NCBI RefSeq assembly: GCF_036924595.1
Contig: NZ_JAZHRV010000001.1
Location: forward strand, 5,084,001-5,148,000
From: Bradyrhizobium algeriense
GTDB lineage: Bacteria > Pseudomonadota > Alphaproteobacteria > Rhizobiales > Xanthobacteraceae
DNA length: 64,000 nt
Direction of reading: 5' to 3'
Within the stretch, counting starts at the first letter, position 1. Every line of letters begins with the position of its first letter. The notes beneath the pieces are model-generated. The model saw nothing but the letters and a program-made list of their open reading frames with translations, did not search any database and had not been told where the DNA came from. The position numbers and the translations under genes were made by a program. Shown here piece by piece: positions 27,087 through 37,400 of the stretch.

Positions 27087-30000
27087 TCATGACGCGGTTT
27101 CCATTTCAAGATCGAGCCGGTCGGCCGTCCAGCCACCGCCGAACCGTAGGTAAAGCGCCGGCAGCACGAACAACGTTCCGAGTGTCATGGTAACGACGCC
27201 GCCCAACACCGCGAGCGCAAGCGGGTGCGCGATTTCGAGTCCGGCGACATCACCCATGATCGCGAACGGAAGCACCAGAGCGAGCGTCGTCACCGATGAC
27301 GCGATGATGCTCGGGAACTGCTCCAGTACGCCACGACGCACCAGCTTTTCGCCGAACAGCTCACCCTCGTTCAATTGCAGATGCTGGAAATGGGCGACCA
27401 GACCGATGCCCTGCCGCACCATCAGTGCGAGCACCGCTGCCAGACCCAGCAGAGAACCAAGCGAGAAGTGACCGTCATTGATTGCGGCCGTAGCGAGGCC
27501 GCCGAGTGCAGCGACCGGCACACCGAGCAGCGACAGGGCGCTGAGTGTCCAGCTGCGGAGCACCGCCTGCGTCAGCAGGAACATCAACACCGCCGCTGCC
27601 GCCATGTAGCTGTATATCGATCGCAGAGAAGCCCGCTGCTCCTTGTATTCGCCGAGCACCTCGGCACGGTGCTCGAACGGGAATGCGATCTGTTTGACAT
27701 TCCTGGCGACATCATCCGCCACATCATCAAGCGCGCGCTCGTCTACTTTCGCGGAAACATCGATACGACGCGAGGACCCCTGTCGCTGGATGATGCTGGT
27801 GGCCGGCGCGATGCGGACGTCTGCAACCTGAGCCAGCCGCACCTGGGACCCGCTCTCGCTGTTGATCATCAGGTTCCGCACGTCATCGATGTTGTCGCGC
27901 AACTCCGGTCGCCCCCAGACAACCACGTCGAAAACCTTCTGGTCCTCGAAAAGCGCACCGACGGTGATGCCGCCGACCATCGCCGAGGTCGCCCGGCGGA
28001 CGTCGCCCGGCTTGAGGCCGTAACTAGCTGCGCGATTGACATCCACCTTGACTTCGATCGAGGGTTCTTCGACTTGTAGTTCGACCCGAGGATTTTCAAT
28101 GCCGGGGATCTTCGCCATCGCTGCGCGGATCTCCTCCGCCTTGGCGCGTATGATCTCAAGGCTGTTGCCATAGACACGGACCGTGAGGCTATCCGGGTCG
28201 CCGGTGAGCGCCTCGCGCAGCTTCGTGGACAGGTATGTCCCAAGCTTGCCACGCATCCCGGGGTAGGCAGCGATGGCAGCTTCGACGGCATCCACCGTTG
28301 CTTCGCGATCGGCTTTCGGATCGATGTTGACCCACACGTGCCCCGCATTGACATCCGTCGCGCGCTCGCAGTTGCAAAGCACGGCCCGTCCGAGATTGGC
28401 GAAAGCGTTCTGCACTCCGGGGATCTGCCGCAGGCCGCGGATCAGGTTCTCGGTCGATTGGGTCATCGCCTGCAGCGAAGTGCCGGGCGGCCCCTGCCAT
28501 TCGATCATCAAATCCGTCTCTCTGAAGCTCGGCACCATATTGCGTTCGAGCGGGCTCCAGAGCGCGAAGCACGCGATTGCCGCCACGACGCAGGCGCCTA
28601 TGCAGGCGAGCGGCGCATGGATGGCGCGGGCGACAATCGAGTCGAAAGGCCTCGCCAATCTATTGATGACCCATCCGCCCGTCGGGGTCAGTGGCGCGTT
28701 GGCGAGCAGCACCGCGGCCAGCGCGGGGGTCACGATCAACGCAACCAGCATCGAGATGGACACGGCGGCGATATAGGCCCAGGCCATCGGCGCGAAGAAC
28801 GCGGCGGACCGGCTCTGCATGAACAGAACGGGCAGCATCGCGAGCACGACGATCAGCGACGCGTACAGCATCGGCCGACGCGTTTCCAGCATCGCACGGA
28901 CGACGACCATGAAGCTGGAGCGACCGTCGCGTTGCGGCGCACGCAAACGGCGCAACACATTTTCGATGTCGATAATACTGTCATGCACGATCACGCCGGA
29001 CGCCATCAGCAGACCGCCGACGACTATCATGCTGAGCGGGATCCCGGCGGCCTTTAACAGCAGCTCAGCGCAAACGAATGACAATGAGATCGCAACCAGG
29101 GCGATAACCGCGGTCCTCCCGCTGCCCATCAGAAGGCCAAGCACGACGGCGACCAGGATGATCGAAATGAGCATGGCCTTGCCCAGATTGCTGGTCGCGC
29201 GCTCGATGAAGCTCGCGGGATGGTAGATGGTCGTATTGATCTCAATACCGGGCAGCCCGGGTTTCAGTTCGTTGAGCGCGCGCTCAACGCCGCGCGTCAC
29301 GTCCAATGTGTTGAAGCCGGGAAATTTCTCGATTGCCACCATCAGGCCGGGGTTTTCGCCGACGATGGCGTCTCCGATCAGCGCCTGATGCCCCTCCACC
29401 AGATAGGCGACGTCGCCGACGCTCGTGGTCGTGCCGCTCAGCGGCACCTTCGCGAAGGTACCCACGGTGGAGATCGGCAGCTGGTGACGGATGCTGAGCC
29501 GCTGGTTCGGCGTTTCGATGAAGCCGCCGGTGCCGGGCGTGGATGAGTTCAGATAGGTGAGCGGCGAGGACCACACCGCCTCACCTGTCGTCTTGATCAC
29601 CTGGTCGAGCTTGACGCCCTTCTTGTTCAGGTTCCGGCCATCGACAAGCACCTGCACCTGCCGCTCGCGCTGACCCCATATCGACACATTCGCCACACCC
29701 GGAACGCCGGCGAGGCGCGGTGCAATGCTCCAGCGCGCCTGAACGGACATGTCGATCAGTGAGACGGATTTCGAACTCAGGCCGATGTTCATCACTCGGC
29801 TGGCCGAGGAAACCGGCTGAAGCATAACCGGCGGGCTGGAGACGTTCGGCAGCGCGTGCGCCTGCGTCAGCCTTTCCTGCACCATCTGGCGCGCTTTCAT
29901 CAGATCGGTGCCGGGCGCAAAGATCATCTCGATCGTCGAAAGCCCCGCCATCGATTCCGACTGGATGACCTGCAGCCACGGGACGCCATTAAGCAGGTCC

Positions 30001-30212
30001 GCTTCCAGCGGCACGGTGATCAGCGATTCAACCTCGGCGCTGGAGAGGCCAAGCGATTCCGTCTTCACGGTGAGCGAGGGCAGCGCCAATTCGGGGATGA
30101 CGTCGAGCGGCCTGTTCCTGACGTCAACGGCGCCGAGGATCAGCAGGCCCGAGGCGGCAACTACTATGAGGGTGCGTAAACGCACGCCAGAGGATATGAG
30201 CCACGCCAACAT
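27087..30212 (-). CDS. RND efflux permease, second and divergent (RND-2)
   Basis: 1041 residues. The ATG at 30212 follows TGAGGGGGGC; the 44 codons upstream in frame look non-coding. It shares the plan of RND-1 ([39 protein letters not shown]). In span 4 the first relay aspartate is His (SGVIVHDSIIDIENVLRRL) and span 10 has ALMVRQGIGLVAHFQHL, so the proton path differs from its partner. It is the first gene of the export cluster, 47 bases before the adaptor. It may act as a heteromer with RND-1 (inferred from pairing, as in MdtBC). Confidence 0.88.
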   Translation of the reverse strand: MLAWLISSGVRLRTLIVVAASGLLILGAVDVRNRPLDVIPELALPSLTVKTESLGLSSAEVESLITVPLEADLLNGVPWLQVIQSESMAGLSTIEMIFAPGTDLMKARQMVQERLTQAHALPNVSSPPVMLQPVSSASRVMNIGLSSKSVSLIDMSVQARWSIAPRLAGVPGVANVSIWGQRERQVQVLVDGRNLNKKGVKLDQVIKTTGEAVWSSPLTYLNSSTPGTGGFIETPNQRLSIRHQLPISTVGTFAKVPLSGTTTSVGDVAYLVEGHQALIGDAIVGENPGLMVAIEKFPGFNTLDVTRGVERALNELKPGLPGIEINTTIYHPASFIERATSNLGKAMLISIILVAVVLGLLMGSGRTAVIALVAISLSFVCAELLLKAAGIPLSMIVVGGLLMASGVIVHDSIIDIENVLRRLRAPQRDGRSSFMVVVRAMLETRRPMLYASLIVVLAMLPVLFMQSRSAAFFAPMAWAYIAAVSISMLVALIVTPALAAVLLANAPLTPTGGWVINRLARPFDSIVARAIHAPLACIGACVVAAIACFALWSPLERNMVPSFRETDLMIEWQGPPGTSLQAMTQSTENLIRGLRQIPGVQNAFANLGRAVLCNCERATDVNAGHVWVNIDPKADREATVDAVEAAIAAYPGMRGKLGTYLSTKLREALTGDPDSLTVRVYGNSLEIIRAKAEEIRAAMAKIPGIENPRVELQVEEPSIEVKVDVNRAASYGLKPGDVRRATSAMVGGITVGALFEDQKVFDVVVWGRPELRDNIDDVRNLMINSESGSQVRLAQVADVRIAPATSIIQRQGSSRRIDVSAKVDERALDDVADDVARNVKQIAFPFEHRAEVLGEYKEQRASLRSIYSYMAAAAVLMFLLTQAVLRSWTLSALSLLGVPVAALGGLATAAINDGHFSLGSLLGLAAVLALMVRQGIGLVAHFQHLQLNEGELFGEKLVRRGVLEQFPSIIASSVTTLALVLPFAIMGDVAGLEIAHPLALAVLGGVVTMTLGTLFVLPALYLRFGGGWTADRLDLEMETAS

Positions 30213-30898
30213 TTCGACGCCCCCCTCATTTAACCTCTGATTGTTTTCGATCTGTGGCTGTAGTCGAACTCCGTTTGCGAAGGCCCGTTGAATGCGGGAT
30301 TTTCTGACCGCTGTGTCGCTCCTGGAGGCAACACAATTGTTCACCCACTATTATTCCCCACGAGTCCGAATTTTTCGTCGGCCTTGCGCCGGCTTTATTT
30401 CGGTCGTGCTAACGCCATAGTGAGGCTTCGCCGTAATCAAATTCCGCAATGCTGCCTTTCGTGGACCAGACCGAGGACCAGATTAAGGCGAGTGGAAATT
30501 TTAAGTTGATATTCCTGTCGGCACAATCCACCCATTTGGATTACATGCTGGCTCCAATTGGGTCACGCGTGTTTACGCACTTTGCAAGCTTAGGTGAAAA
30601 AACTGTGCCGCCACTTGAAGTTGCCTGACAGCCGCCGAGGCAGTTCGTGGCTCCCCTTGTACTGAAGATACATCACTTTGGATATATAACTTTGTGGCGC
30701 TTGCGTAATTCGTCATCCGCGTCACTCTTATCCCAACATTGCTGGGGGCTCCGGCAATTATTTGCTCCGCGTTGTTGAGCGGGCGCTTGTATGTAGTCGG
30801 CCTGACGGATGAAACGCTGGCTGCGACAGTCTGATTACCAGAGCGGAATTGTTGTGAACGAGTTAGTTCGACGATGTGAGTGACGTCGAACGGCGGTA
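30213..30898. other. Divergent intergenic region (export cluster / outer-membrane barrel)
   Basis: About 690 bases, more A+T-rich than the genes. It should contain the promoters of both the export cluster and the barrel gene. No clear operator, repeat or small gene was seen. Confidence 0.4.
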
Positions 30899-32749
30899 GT
30901 GATGGGGCCGCGCATGATCTGGGGTAAGCGGAATGAGCGCGTCGCCGGATCTGGGCGACGTTGGCACGCTGCAGAAACTGGCACCGTAAAGTCAACTACA
31001 CGGAGCCGGTACCACGTCTGCTCCGAATACCCATTTGTCTTTCGTGCTGCGCCCGCATTGTTCGGCCTCATCCTGTTTGTCCCTTCTCATGCCGCCACAG
31101 CGGAGAACGAGGACATCGCAGTTCTCCGCCATATGCTCGGAGAGCTCAAGGCGGAGAACCGCAAACTTTCCGCACGCCTCAGCGCGCTCGAGGGCACGTC
31201 ACCGGCGCGGCGGACCAAGCCCGCAACGGTGCACCAACATCCAGCGCCTGGAGCGACTGCGGCGGCAGCCGCGCCGACGGTTATTGTGGCGTCGCCCGTC
31301 GCGCCGCCTACTCTGCCCGCTCCGGATTTGTCCGAAGCAGCAGCGAAGCGGCCGCTTACCGAGCGTGTAAAAGATTTGGAGATCAGTTGGGCGGCGAACG
31401 AGAACGCGACACGCCAGATCCTCCGCGACACGCTCAACAAGACCGGACCGAAGATCAATAACTTCCTCTCGCTGAGCGGCGTGGTTGAAGGCGTAGCCTC
31501 GCGGACCGGCTCATTTACCGGCCCGACCCAGGAAAACCTGTCGCTGGGTACGGCGGAACTCGATTTCGATATCAAGCTGAGCGACTGGTTGACCGGTGCG
31601 CTGGTTCTCCACTTCGACAACGGCACTGGCGCGATATTCCCGACCGGGAATCAACCAGTGGTGCCAACCAACATCCCTGGCGTAGGCGTGGATCGCTTCA
31701 CGCTTGATCGGACTCACATTCTGGTGGGCGATTTGATGCAATTCCCGATCGCCGCCCGGTTCGGAGTAGAGACTTTGCATTTCGGTACATCCACGGGCGT
31801 GGCACGCCTGGATGCGCTCTCGATCGGCACTCCGCTGACCACCGAGGTGTTTGAAAACCGTCAGACGGCGGGAGGTCTGGAATTCGCGTGGCCAACTCCA
31901 CCGCGGCAGCCGCCACCGGCGCCTGTCGTTGTTCCACGCGTCAGTCCGTTGGTCGTCGCACCGGCGGTGAGACAACTGATGGGTTGGCTCGGCTACACCC
32001 CGTTGCCCGAGCGCCCGTTCCGGCCTACCCCAGTCACATTCCCCTTCGACCCGGCGCCGTTCTACGGCTCAGTCATGACCTACAAAGGCAGCGACAGCAT
32101 CATCCCCGGCCGGACGAAAATCGACGATTACAATGCCAGTCTCGGTTTCCGGACGAGGGGTCATTGCGGCGTACCCTATGATCAGTTGAAGGAATCGCTG
32201 ATTTGTCCATGGACCCTTGACTTCCATGTCGACTACGACACCTCCGTTTTCGAAAGCAGATTTTTGCGTACGTCCTACCTGCCGTTTCTGAATCAGATCG
32301 GACAGATCCCCGGAGTGGCTGCGAGCCTCAAAACCAGTTTCGGCCCGTTCGCCTTCGTGGGCGAGGTAAATGCCGCAATTCAGGGCGCCAGGTTTATCGA
32401 TGGCCTCGGCATTGCGCGGAACATGATGCCGATGACCTGGCAGGCCTCGATTGCCTACCAGTTCGACTGGAACCCATGGGTACAGGAGATCGGCGCGCAG
32501 GGCGATTTCATCTCGCTGGGATATTCCGGCAGCAAAGACATGGCGGGCGTATCGATCCTGCAAAACGGCGTGCCGACCCGGATCGGCTTCGTCCCGCAAC
32601 ACCGGCTTTTCCTTACCGGAGGCGAGTGGGTGATGGATGGGCTGAAGGTGGCCGTGGAATATTCGGCCAACTGGGACTACGCGGTGAGCGCGGGTGGGAC
32701 GGGAAAGGTCGCGCACGGCTGGTTCGGATTGATCCAGCTTAATTTCTGA
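30899..32749 (+). CDS. Outer-membrane beta-barrel (porin-like) protein with N-terminal coiled coil
   Basis: Up to 616 residues; the start is uncertain (GTG 30899, ATG 30902 or 30911, or further in, since the hydrophobic leader APALFGLILFVPSHAATA only begins near residue 50). A short coiled coil (ENEDIAVLRHMLGELKAENR) and a Pro/Ala linker precede a barrel domain of alternating strands ending in the aromatic GWFGLIQLNF, a typical barrel C-terminus. It resembles LbtU-type siderophore porins in plan. Being divergent from the dual-RND/MacB cluster, it is a candidate outer-membrane partner (inferred). Confidence 0.7.
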   Translation: MMGPRMIWGKRNERVAGSGRRWHAAETGTVKSTTRSRYHVCSEYPFVFRAAPALFGLILFVPSHAATAENEDIAVLRHMLGELKAENRKLSARLSALEGTSPARRTKPATVHQHPAPGATAAAAAPTVIVASPVAPPTLPAPDLSEAAAKRPLTERVKDLEISWAANENATRQILRDTLNKTGPKINNFLSLSGVVEGVASRTGSFTGPTQENLSLGTAELDFDIKLSDWLTGALVLHFDNGTGAIFPTGNQPVVPTNIPGVGVDRFTLDRTHILVGDLMQFPIAARFGVETLHFGTSTGVARLDALSIGTPLTTEVFENRQTAGGLEFAWPTPPRQPPPAPVVVPRVSPLVVAPAVRQLMGWLGYTPLPERPFRPTPVTFPFDPAPFYGSVMTYKGSDSIIPGRTKIDDYNASLGFRTRGHCGVPYDQLKESLICPWTLDFHVDYDTSVFESRFLRTSYLPFLNQIGQIPGVAASLKTSFGPFAFVGEVNAAIQGARFIDGLGIARNMMPMTWQASIAYQFDWNPWVQEIGAQGDFISLGYSGSKDMAGVSILQNGVPTRIGFVPQHRLFLTGGEWVMDGLKVAVEYSANWDYAVSAGGTGKVAHGWFGLIQLNF

Positions 32750-33032
32750 TCCGTCTTCGCCCAGCAAAGGACATGCGTGCCGAAATCCTCGAAGCGATTG
32801 AGAATATCTCCCGGGGACGAGCAAGCCCCGTTAGTAGCGACGCGGCGGGTCGCGTTTTGCGGGCCTGCGCTCGGGCAACACCGATCTCATCGCCCGGATA
32901 TCAGACTGAGAGCGTTTCGGAGCACTAGAACCCGGTCGTCAGCGGTGGCGTTCCAATGCCAATTGATGCTTTCCCCGGACGCACGCTGCTGCAAGCGGAC
33001 GTGCCAGCGGCGTCCAATCACTTCCGGAAATG

Positions 33033-33126
33033 GCACAAATGCGAAGTGCCAACGGGCTCTGGACTTGTCCGCTTTCCGGGGCAAACCGGAAGTGAACGGT
33101 GCACGGTCAGAACGACGCGATTGACC
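33033..33126 (-). repeat. Dispersed intergenic repeat R1, inverted copy
   Basis: Read on the minus strand it starts GGGTCAATCGCGTC and contains CACTTCCGGT, AAGCGGAC and a terminal GTGCCA, aligning over ~95 bases with the four plus-strand copies at 37781, 41003, 48478 and 49685. This is the most diverged copy. The rest of 32750-33219 shows no gene. Confidence 0.6.
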
Positions 33127-33219
33127 CAAAGCTGCCAATTACTGACCTCGGGTGCGAAGCCCCCATTCAATAAGGCGGTTGATTCGATACCATCGTCGTC
33201 CCCGACAAAGAGGCTGAAC

Positions 33220-33290
33220 ATGAGACGGCGCGAGTTCATCACCCTAGTTGGCACGGTGGCTTATTGGCCGCTTAATGCGCGCACAGAAGC
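33220..33290 (+). pseudogene. Remnant of an ABC substrate-binding protein leader
   Basis: The ATG at 33220 starts MRRREFITLVGTVAYWPLNA, the near-invariant leader of a large Bradyrhizobium family of ABC transporter substrate-binding proteins. Similarity stops after ~25 codons and no downstream homology is seen, so it is a decayed fragment. Confidence 0.5.
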
Positions 33291-33519
33291 CTGCCCCCGG
33301 CAAATGACGCATTGGAGCACTGATGCAAGCGCGACGCCTGGACCAGCTTCGAACGGCTCGGTCCCGGCTGCCGAATTGGTTTACTGCGGACTGATCTCGA
33401 CCTGCCGCACGGCCGGCATTCGGGGAATCCGTGGAACGGTTCGATCTTCGAGGCCAGGGTTGAGTCCCGGTACGCCTCATCAGAGATCGATTGTCTCGCC
33501 CAACCGAAGGGAGAACTCC

Positions 33520-33819
33520 ATGAAGGCCATCGCGCTGGGCGCATTCGGTGCCGCGCTGCTCGCGTCTGCCGCTTCCGCCGCGCCCCTCAACGCGACGACG
33601 ATCGGCTCTGCCGAAGTCTCCAACGTCGATCAGGTCGGGCTGGTCTGCAACGAGTATTATGGACGCTGCTGGCGAACCCGAGGACCGCGCTATGTCCTGC
33701 GCTATTACTATGACCCCAGCTACTTCCCCGGCCGGGGCTACAACTACTACGCTGGCCCCGGCTACTACGATCGCGGCTACGGCTACGGCGGACCAAGGTT
33801 CATCATTCGCGGCTGGTAG
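33520..33819 (+). CDS. Small secreted Tyr/Gly-rich protein
   Basis: 99 residues. The ATG at 33520 has AAGGGAGAA before it and begins the signal peptide (MKAIALGAFGAALLASAASA); the longer open frame upstream runs through repeats. The mature end is dominated by Tyr, Gly, Arg and Pro (YYYDPSYFPGRGYNYYAGPG), a composition seen in many small rhizobial exported proteins of unknown role. Two Cys (VCNEYYGRCWR) could form a disulfide. Confidence 0.75.
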   Translation: MKAIALGAFGAALLASAASAAPLNATTIGSAEVSNVDQVGLVCNEYYGRCWRTRGPRYVLRYYYDPSYFPGRGYNYYAGPGYYDRGYGYGGPRFIIRGW

Positions 33820-34053
33820 CCAGGAAGCAAAGGGCCCGCTCTCTGGTGCGGCCCTCTTACGGACAGTCGCTTCCAGACCGCCGGCAGAGGAAATAGCAAG
33901 GATCGCGCAGACCGCGGTCGAGTTCCCACCGATGCAGAACGGACAAGCATCAATCTCGCGGGTGAAGGCGACTGATCGAGAGGGCGATGCCATCCGCACG
34001 GAAACTAGCTTCAACTGCGTCGCATATCACCAGCCCCGGTCAGTGCAGGCGTC

Positions 34054-34244
34054 AAAGTTCGAGCTTGTTTCAACCACCATACCGCCCGGACGCGCGGTCT
34101 CCCGGTGCCACCGTCGCTGCCCGCGCCTGCCGACGAGGTGATCGAATGAAGGCTGATTGTTGCAGTGCACGAGTCGGGTTCTGGCACTGAGCTCAAATCA
34201 GCCTTCAGGCGAATGTCCGCTTTGCGCCAACACCGGACATTGCC
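34054..34244. repeat. Composite intergenic repeat, copy 2 (R3 + R2)
   Basis: R3 at about 34054-34147 contains TGCCGACGAGGTGATCGAAT; R2 at 34213-34244 contains ATGTCCGCTTTGCGCCA and a closing GGACATTGCC. The order and spacing are as in copy 1 at 15655-15865. The intergenic region 33820-34421 otherwise holds nothing recognisable apart from the promoter of the cyclase gene. Confidence 0.7.
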
Positions 34245-34421
34245 GCCGTGAGCGCGCCGCCGGCCGTAACCTCGCGGTATTTCACGGGTTGGGTCGAACT
34301 CGCACGGCGGTATTTAGGTCGGAAGGACAGCCCAATGACGGGGCCGACGAGGTGCCATCGAGAAAAGATCAGGATATAGTGCTGGTTGCTTAAGGCCACA
34401 CCGAAAGAATAGGTGGCCGCA

Positions 34422-37400
34422 ATGCAGTCGATTGCGCACTGGCTCCATGCACTCGGTTTCGAGCAATACGCACAGCGTTTTGCCGAAAATGAAATCGATG
34501 TCTCGGTACTCCCCCATCTGACTGACCAAGACCTCAAGGACATCGGTATTCCGCTCGGGCATCGGCGGAAAATCCTTGCAGCCATCAGCGAGCCCACGTC
34601 CGCGGCGCAGTCCGCATTCGAACCCTCTGCTGCTTCAATGCCGTCGAAAACCTCGGACGCCGCGGAACGCCGTCAGCTCACGGTCATGTTCATTGACCTC
34701 GTCGGCTCCACGGCCTTGTCCGGGCGGCTCGACCCGGAGGAACTGCGCGACATCATTGGCGGCTATCACCGCCGGTGCGCCGAGGTGATCACCAGGTCGG
34801 GTGGCTTTGTTGCAAAATATCTCGGTGACGGGGTACTGGCCTATTTCGGTTACCCGAAGGCGCACGAGGAGGATGCCGAACAAGCGGTTCGCACCGGCCT
34901 TGCTCTGATCGAAGCCGTGACCAGGCTCAATGCTGGTGGGTCGACCTCGCTGCAGGTGCGTGTCGGTATCGCCACCGGCCTCGTCGTCGTCGGCGATCTG
35001 CTCGGTGAGGGCGCGGCCCGGGAACAAGCCGTCATTGGTGAGACCCCCAATCTCGCCGCCCGGCTGCAGGGACTTGCAGAGCCGAACACGGTTGTCATTG
35101 CGGATAATACGCGCCGCCTGTTGGGCGGCCTGTTCGACTATCGCGATCTCGGCCCATTGGCGATCGCGGGCATGGACCATCTGGTGCAGGTCTGGCGGGT
35201 CCTGGGCGCGAGCTCGCTCGGCAGTCGTTTCGAGGCGCTGCGGGCCGCCAGCACGCCGTTGATCGGTCGCGAGGAAGAGATCGCGTTGTTGATGCGGCGT
35301 TGGCAGCAGGCCAAGGCAGGAGACGGGTCAGTCGTCCTGATCGTCGGCGAGCCCGGCATCGGCAAGTCGCGCATTGCCCAAACCATATTGGAGCAGCTCG
35401 CGAACGAGCCGCACACACGGTTGCGTTTCTTCTGCTCACCGCATCATCGGCACAGCGCGCTTTACCCCAGTATTGCCCAGTTGCAGCAGGCGGCAGGATT
35501 TCGACGCGAGGATACGGCCGAGACCCGCCTGAACAAGCTGGTGGAGGTGCTCGCCCTGGCCGACCACGATCTCGGTGAAGCCGTCCCCTTGTTAGCGGAC
35601 CTGCTGTCGATTCCGACCGGCGACAGCTACCGGCCGCTTAATCTCTCGCCACAAAAGCGCAAGGAGAAAACGCTTCTGGTGCAGCTCGCGCAGATCGAAG
35701 GGCTCGCGGCGCGGCAGCCGCTGCTAATGCTGTGGGAAGACATCCATTGGAGCGACCCCACCACGCTGGAGTCGCTGGATCTGCTCATAGATCGAGCCGC
35801 GACGCTGCGGGCGCTGATCATTCTCACCTTTCGACCGGAGTTCACGCCGCCCTGGGTCGGCCGCCCGCACGTGACATTGCTCAGTCTCAACCGCCTGCCG
35901 GCTCGGCACCGCGCCGAAATGATCGCGCACGTGACCGGTGGCAAGACCTTGCCCAGGGGAGTTGCCGAACAGATTATCGAGCGCACGGATGGCGTGCCAT
36001 TGTTCATCGAGGAGCTGACCAAGTCTGTCGTCGAAAGCGGATGGATCACTGGAGGGGGAGAGCATCTCGCGATCCCGTCGACGCTCCAGGCCTCGCTTCT
36101 CGCTCGGCTCGACCGGTTGGCGCCGACGCGAGATGTGGCTCAGATCGCGGCGGCGCTGGGGCGCCAGTTTTCCCACGAGCTGATCAGTGCCGTCGCCGAC
36201 ATGCCGTCAGCCAGGCTGGAGAACGCTCTGGAGCAACTGGTCCGCGCCGAACTGGTGTTCCGGCGCGGCACGCCACCGGATGCGACATACACCTTCAAAC
36301 ACGCGCTGGTGCAGGACGCTGCATATGGCACCTTGCTGCGCAGCCGACGCCAGCAACTGCACGGCCGTATTGCAGCGACGCTGGAACGCCAATTTCCGGA
36401 GATCGCAGCGACCCAGCCCGAGCTTGTGGCGCAGCATTGCACGAGCGCCGGCGTCGTTGAAAAGGCAGTTGAGTATTGGGACAAGGCAGGACGGATGGCC
36501 GTCCAGCGTTCGACCATGGCCGAGGCTGCCGCGCACTTTGGCAAGGCCCTCGAGTTGCTCGGCAGCCTACCGAAAAGTCCGGAGCAACGCTCCAATGAAC
36601 GTTCGCTTCAGCTCGCGCTCGCTGGTGCCCTTACCGCGGCCAAAGGTTGGGCCTCGCCCGAGGCCGGTGAAGCCTATGCCCGTGCCCGCGAGCTGTGCCG
36701 TGACGCGCCGGATGGAGCGCAGGTGGCGACAGCCTGGGCCGGCGCTCTCTCGTACCTGCACAATAGCGCAGAGATCCGTGGTAGTCACGAACTGGCAAAC
36801 GAACTGCTTCAGCTTTCTGAAGGCCGAGATGACAGCGAGACCAAACTGATAGCGCACCGGAATGTGGGCATCAGCCTTCTGTTTCGGGCCGAGTTCAGCC
36901 GTGCACTTACCCACCTGCGACGGTCACTCGACTTCTATGACGAAGCCAGGCATCGACCTCCGAAGCTGACGCCGCACGACGTGCGCGTCACCTGCGAGAG
37001 CTTCGTTGCCTGGACACATCTGCTGCTCGGACAATCGGATCAGGCGCTGGCGCAGAGCCGAAGCGCGCTGGCTTGGGCACGCGAGCTGTCACATCCCTAT
37101 ACATTGGCATTTGCGCTGCACGTCAACTGTGTTTTCCACCAACTTCGCTGCGACGGGGCTATTCTGCAGGAACGAGCCGATGAGTTGGTGGCAATCGCGA
37201 CCGAGCATGGCTTTCCGCACTTCGTGGGAACAGGGGCCTGCTTCCGGGCCTGGGCCATGCTCGAGATGGGAGGATCAATCGAGGAGACCATCAGCAGGAT
37301 TCGGTGGGGACTGGCAGCGAAGCGGGCGACGGGTGCGGAGATCAAGGTGCCTTACTATCTTGGCCTTCTGGCTGAAGCACACCGGCGAGCAAACCGGATC

